This document shows, piece by piece, positions 5,951-6,907 of a DNA stretch of 6,907 bases; within the stretch, counting starts at the first letter, position 1; each line of letters opens with the position of its first letter. The position numbers and the translations under genes were made by a program. Origin of the DNA: Bacteroidales bacterium UBA5197 (GTDB taxonomy: Bacteria; Bacteroidota; Bacteroidia; Bacteroidales; Lentimicrobiaceae); assembly GCA_002412885.1 (NCBI GenBank), contig DHVX01000070.1, forward strand, positions 55,304 through 62,210. The letters are read 5' to 3'. Below the pieces are notes generated by a model that saw only the letters and a program-made list of their open reading frames with translations, had not been told where the DNA came from and did no database searches.

Positions 5951-5958
5951 TACTTTTG
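5951..5958 (+). promoter_or_regulatory. Bacteroidota-type -7 promoter box for hicBA (TACTTTTG)
   Basis: TACTTTTG is an exact TAnnTTTG match 18 bases before the hicB ATG, which leaves a very short leader. A TTTG at 5938-5941 is too close to serve as a standard -33 element. The box falls between the upstream direct repeat and hicB, so the cassette carries its own promoter. In the HicAB family this region is usually autoregulated, but this HicB is short and shows no added DNA-binding domain. Confidence 0.55.
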
Positions 5959-5975
5959 TGTTATATCAAGGCCTT

Positions 5976-6182
5976 ATGAAAGAGATCGTTTTTATAGTAC
6001 AAGAATCGCAGGACGGTGGTTATTTCGCCCGGGCTGCAAATCATTCTATCGTTACTCAGGGAGAAACCATGGAAGAACTTCGAAACATGATTTCTGATGC
6101 GGTGCGTTGTCATTTTGTTGAAGAAGAAATGCCAACCTATGTTCATCTACATGTTACCCGTGAAGAAACATTTTCTTTATGA
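5976..6182 (+). CDS. hicB: HicB-family antitoxin
   Basis: Predicted 68-residue cytoplasmic antitoxin of the HicAB type II toxin-antitoxin system, which neutralises the HicA mRNA interferase by direct binding. The family pattern is clear: N-terminal strand MKEIVFIVQES, then DGGYFARAA (residues 13-21), TQGETMEELRNMISDAV, and a short C-terminal strand VHLHV. This is the partial RNase-H-like HicB core at about the minimal length, with no C-terminal ribbon-helix-helix or HTH domain. The ATG at 5976 is chosen because family proteins start at this point and a -7 box lies 18 bases upstream. An in-frame extension to 5892 would run through that promoter and into a repeat. The stop overlaps the toxin start as ATGA (6179-6182), so the two are co-translated, antitoxin first. 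Confidence 0.88.
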   Translation: MKEIVFIVQESQDGGYFARAANHSIVTQGETMEELRNMISDAVRCHFVEEEMPTYVHLHVTREETFSL

Positions 6183-6419
6183 TACTTCCCCGGAATATTG
6201 ATGCACAGCAATTAATCAAAGCCCTCCAAAAATACGGTTACCAAGCCACCCGACAAACTGGAACCACATATCCGACTTACCACCCAGCAAAACAGTCAGC
6301 ATCATATCACAATTCCCAATCACGATCCATTAAGGATTGGTACTCTGAATGCCATACTCACTGAGGTAGCACAACATTTAGGTATTTCCAAACAGGAGGT
6401 GGTTGAGGGATTGTTTTAA
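6179..6419 (+). pseudogene. hicA: HicA-family toxin with a one-base frameshift
   Basis: HicA toxins are small double-stranded-RNA-binding-fold mRNA interferases with a catalytic histidine. Codons 1-28 read as the family N-terminus (LPRNIDAQQLIKALQKYGY, then RQTG). In that frame the protein continues with unrelated residues to a stop at 6362-6364 (61 residues). Moving to the next frame from 6267 restores a family match: HIRLTTQQ, then HHITIPNHDPLRIGTLNAIL, then VAQHLGISKQEVVEGLF, ending at TAA 6417-6419. One extra base in ACCA at 6263-6266, directly before the histidine codon CAT 6267-6269, explains the break. Repaired, the product would be about 79 residues, normal for the family. As written, the toxin lacks its catalytic His and RNA-binding core, so it should be inactive. 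The site is not a homopolymer, which makes a common sequencing error less likely but does not exclude it. Confidence 0.88.
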
Positions 6420-6454
6420 GCTGAAATTATTACTTTCATAAACTTCAACTCTTA

Positions 6455-6811
6455 CGCTTAAGCGGCCTCGGTTGCAATTCCGCTTTGAATACCATTGAAT
6501 TTGCAATTCAATATATTTCGCCTGTTAGTTTACTACCTCCTTCGGCCACGGCTTGAGTCACCAAATCCCTCTTCTCTGTCACTCAGGCCGTTAGGCCTCG
6601 TATTGTTTCGACACGCTCAACAACCGCCGCACCGCGACTACCTAAAAATTGACCATAATGCTATTATCAGTAGTGATTCAGGCATCACCTCATCCGCCCT
6701 TTGGGCACCTTCTCCTCAAGGAGAAGGACCTTCTAACAGGCGTCGTTTCCTGAAGTCAATTTTAGAAGGTCGCTCCCGCGGATACTGAAAATTTGAGCTC
6801 TTCTTTACGGA
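6455..6811. repeat. Dispersed repeat element B
   Basis: Begins 36 bases after the hicA stop. Its first 35 bases repeat 5875-5909, and it then follows element A through three shared blocks; the last block (6743-6811) is close to 5495-5563. It keeps the ATTGAATT-TGC-AATTCAAT palindrome and the AGGCC/GGCCT hairpin (6586-6598 region). It is longer than A because of extra sequence between the second and third blocks. A TTG-initiated 97-residue frame parallels the one in element A, but it shows no recognised domain and is not called as a gene. Confidence 0.7.
6691..6726. repeat. Double-hairpin insert within element B
   Basis: GCCC-TTT-GGGC (6696-6706) is followed directly by CTTCTCC-TCAA-GGAGAAG (6709-6726). 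This block is absent from element A, lies between shared blocks, and looks like a separate short palindromic repeat that has landed in element B. A CATCCGCCCTTTGGGCACC-type motif of this kind recurs in many bacterial genomes, from general recollection. Confidence 0.6.
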
Positions 6812-6832
6812 TGTTCTGCCGCCTTTTTGAAT

Positions 6833-6867
6833 AACCTTCCAGGTTTTCTTTTTCAACCTGTAAGGTT
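6833..6867. repeat. Long hairpin (AACCTT-CAGGTT / AACCTG-AAGGTT)
   Basis: AACCTT (6833-6838) and CAGGTT (6840-6845) pair with AACCTG (6855-6860) and AAGGTT (6862-6867): 12 base pairs with a single 1x1 mismatch and a nine-base pyrimidine-rich loop. It could act as a transcription end for hicBA, about 415 bases upstream, but there is no long T-run after it. A palindromic repeat is the safer reading. Confidence 0.55.
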
Positions 6868-6907
6868 TTGATCTTCGGCCATGGCTTGAGTCGCATAATC
6901 CCGTTTT
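6866..6907. repeat. Start of a further repeat copy at the window edge
   Basis: TTTTGATCTTCGGCCATGGC (6866-6885) matches 5260-5279 with one mismatch, and the 23 bases at 6873-6895 are identical to 5364-5386 inside element A. The window ends before its extent can be judged. The remaining sequence from 6420 to this point contains repeats only and no supported gene. Confidence 0.55.

Noticed and set aside
5892..5975. N-terminal extension of hicB
   Set aside because: It would run through the -7 box TACTTTTG and part of the direct repeat. Family proteins start at the MKEIVF position.

Overview
The window looks like a chromosomal fragment of a member of the Bacteroidota. Three things in the sequence point there. 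Good matches to the Bacteroidota -7 promoter box TAnnTTTG sit just upstream of three genes. Translation starts have A-rich or weak Shine-Dalgarno leaders. A GTGAAAA heptamer repeat and several palindromic intergenic repeat families, of kinds I associate with this phylum, fill the non-coding space. The species cannot be named from this sequence.

Layout. Positions 1-262: leader of a membrane-protein gene, with small palindromes and a -7 box. 263-1225 (+): a 320-residue integral membrane protein with two Gate (nucleoside-recognition) halves. 1241-1899: three tandem copies of a hairpin-rich unit with a 260-bp period, filling the gap between two convergent genes; the third copy has lost 91 bp. 1917-3683 (-): an APC-superfamily, CAT-type amino-acid permease. 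3684-3913: divergent promoter region. 3914-5026 (+): a lipoprotein of unrecognised family whose last codons and stop lie in a heptamer repeat array. 5027-5975: about 950 bp without a convincing gene, made of a mosaic of repeats: heptamers, CACGGATT iterations, element A (5287-5563) and a symmetric five-copy GCCCC/GGGGC array (5612-5820). 5976-6419 (+): a HicB antitoxin gene overlapping a HicA toxin gene that carries a one-base frameshift just before its expected catalytic histidine. 6455-6907: element B, a diverged relative of element A, then a long hairpin and the start of another repeat.

How it works together. The two transporters converge on the 260-bp array, which may act as a two-way transcript end. 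The lipoprotein is a single gene with its own leader. The hicBA pair is a small type II toxin-antitoxin cassette bracketed by near-identical 35-bp direct repeats. It appears to be a decaying accessory module, with an intact antitoxin and a broken toxin. No CRISPR array, tRNA, rRNA or transposase gene was seen. The most unusual content is the structured repeats, not a new multi-gene system.
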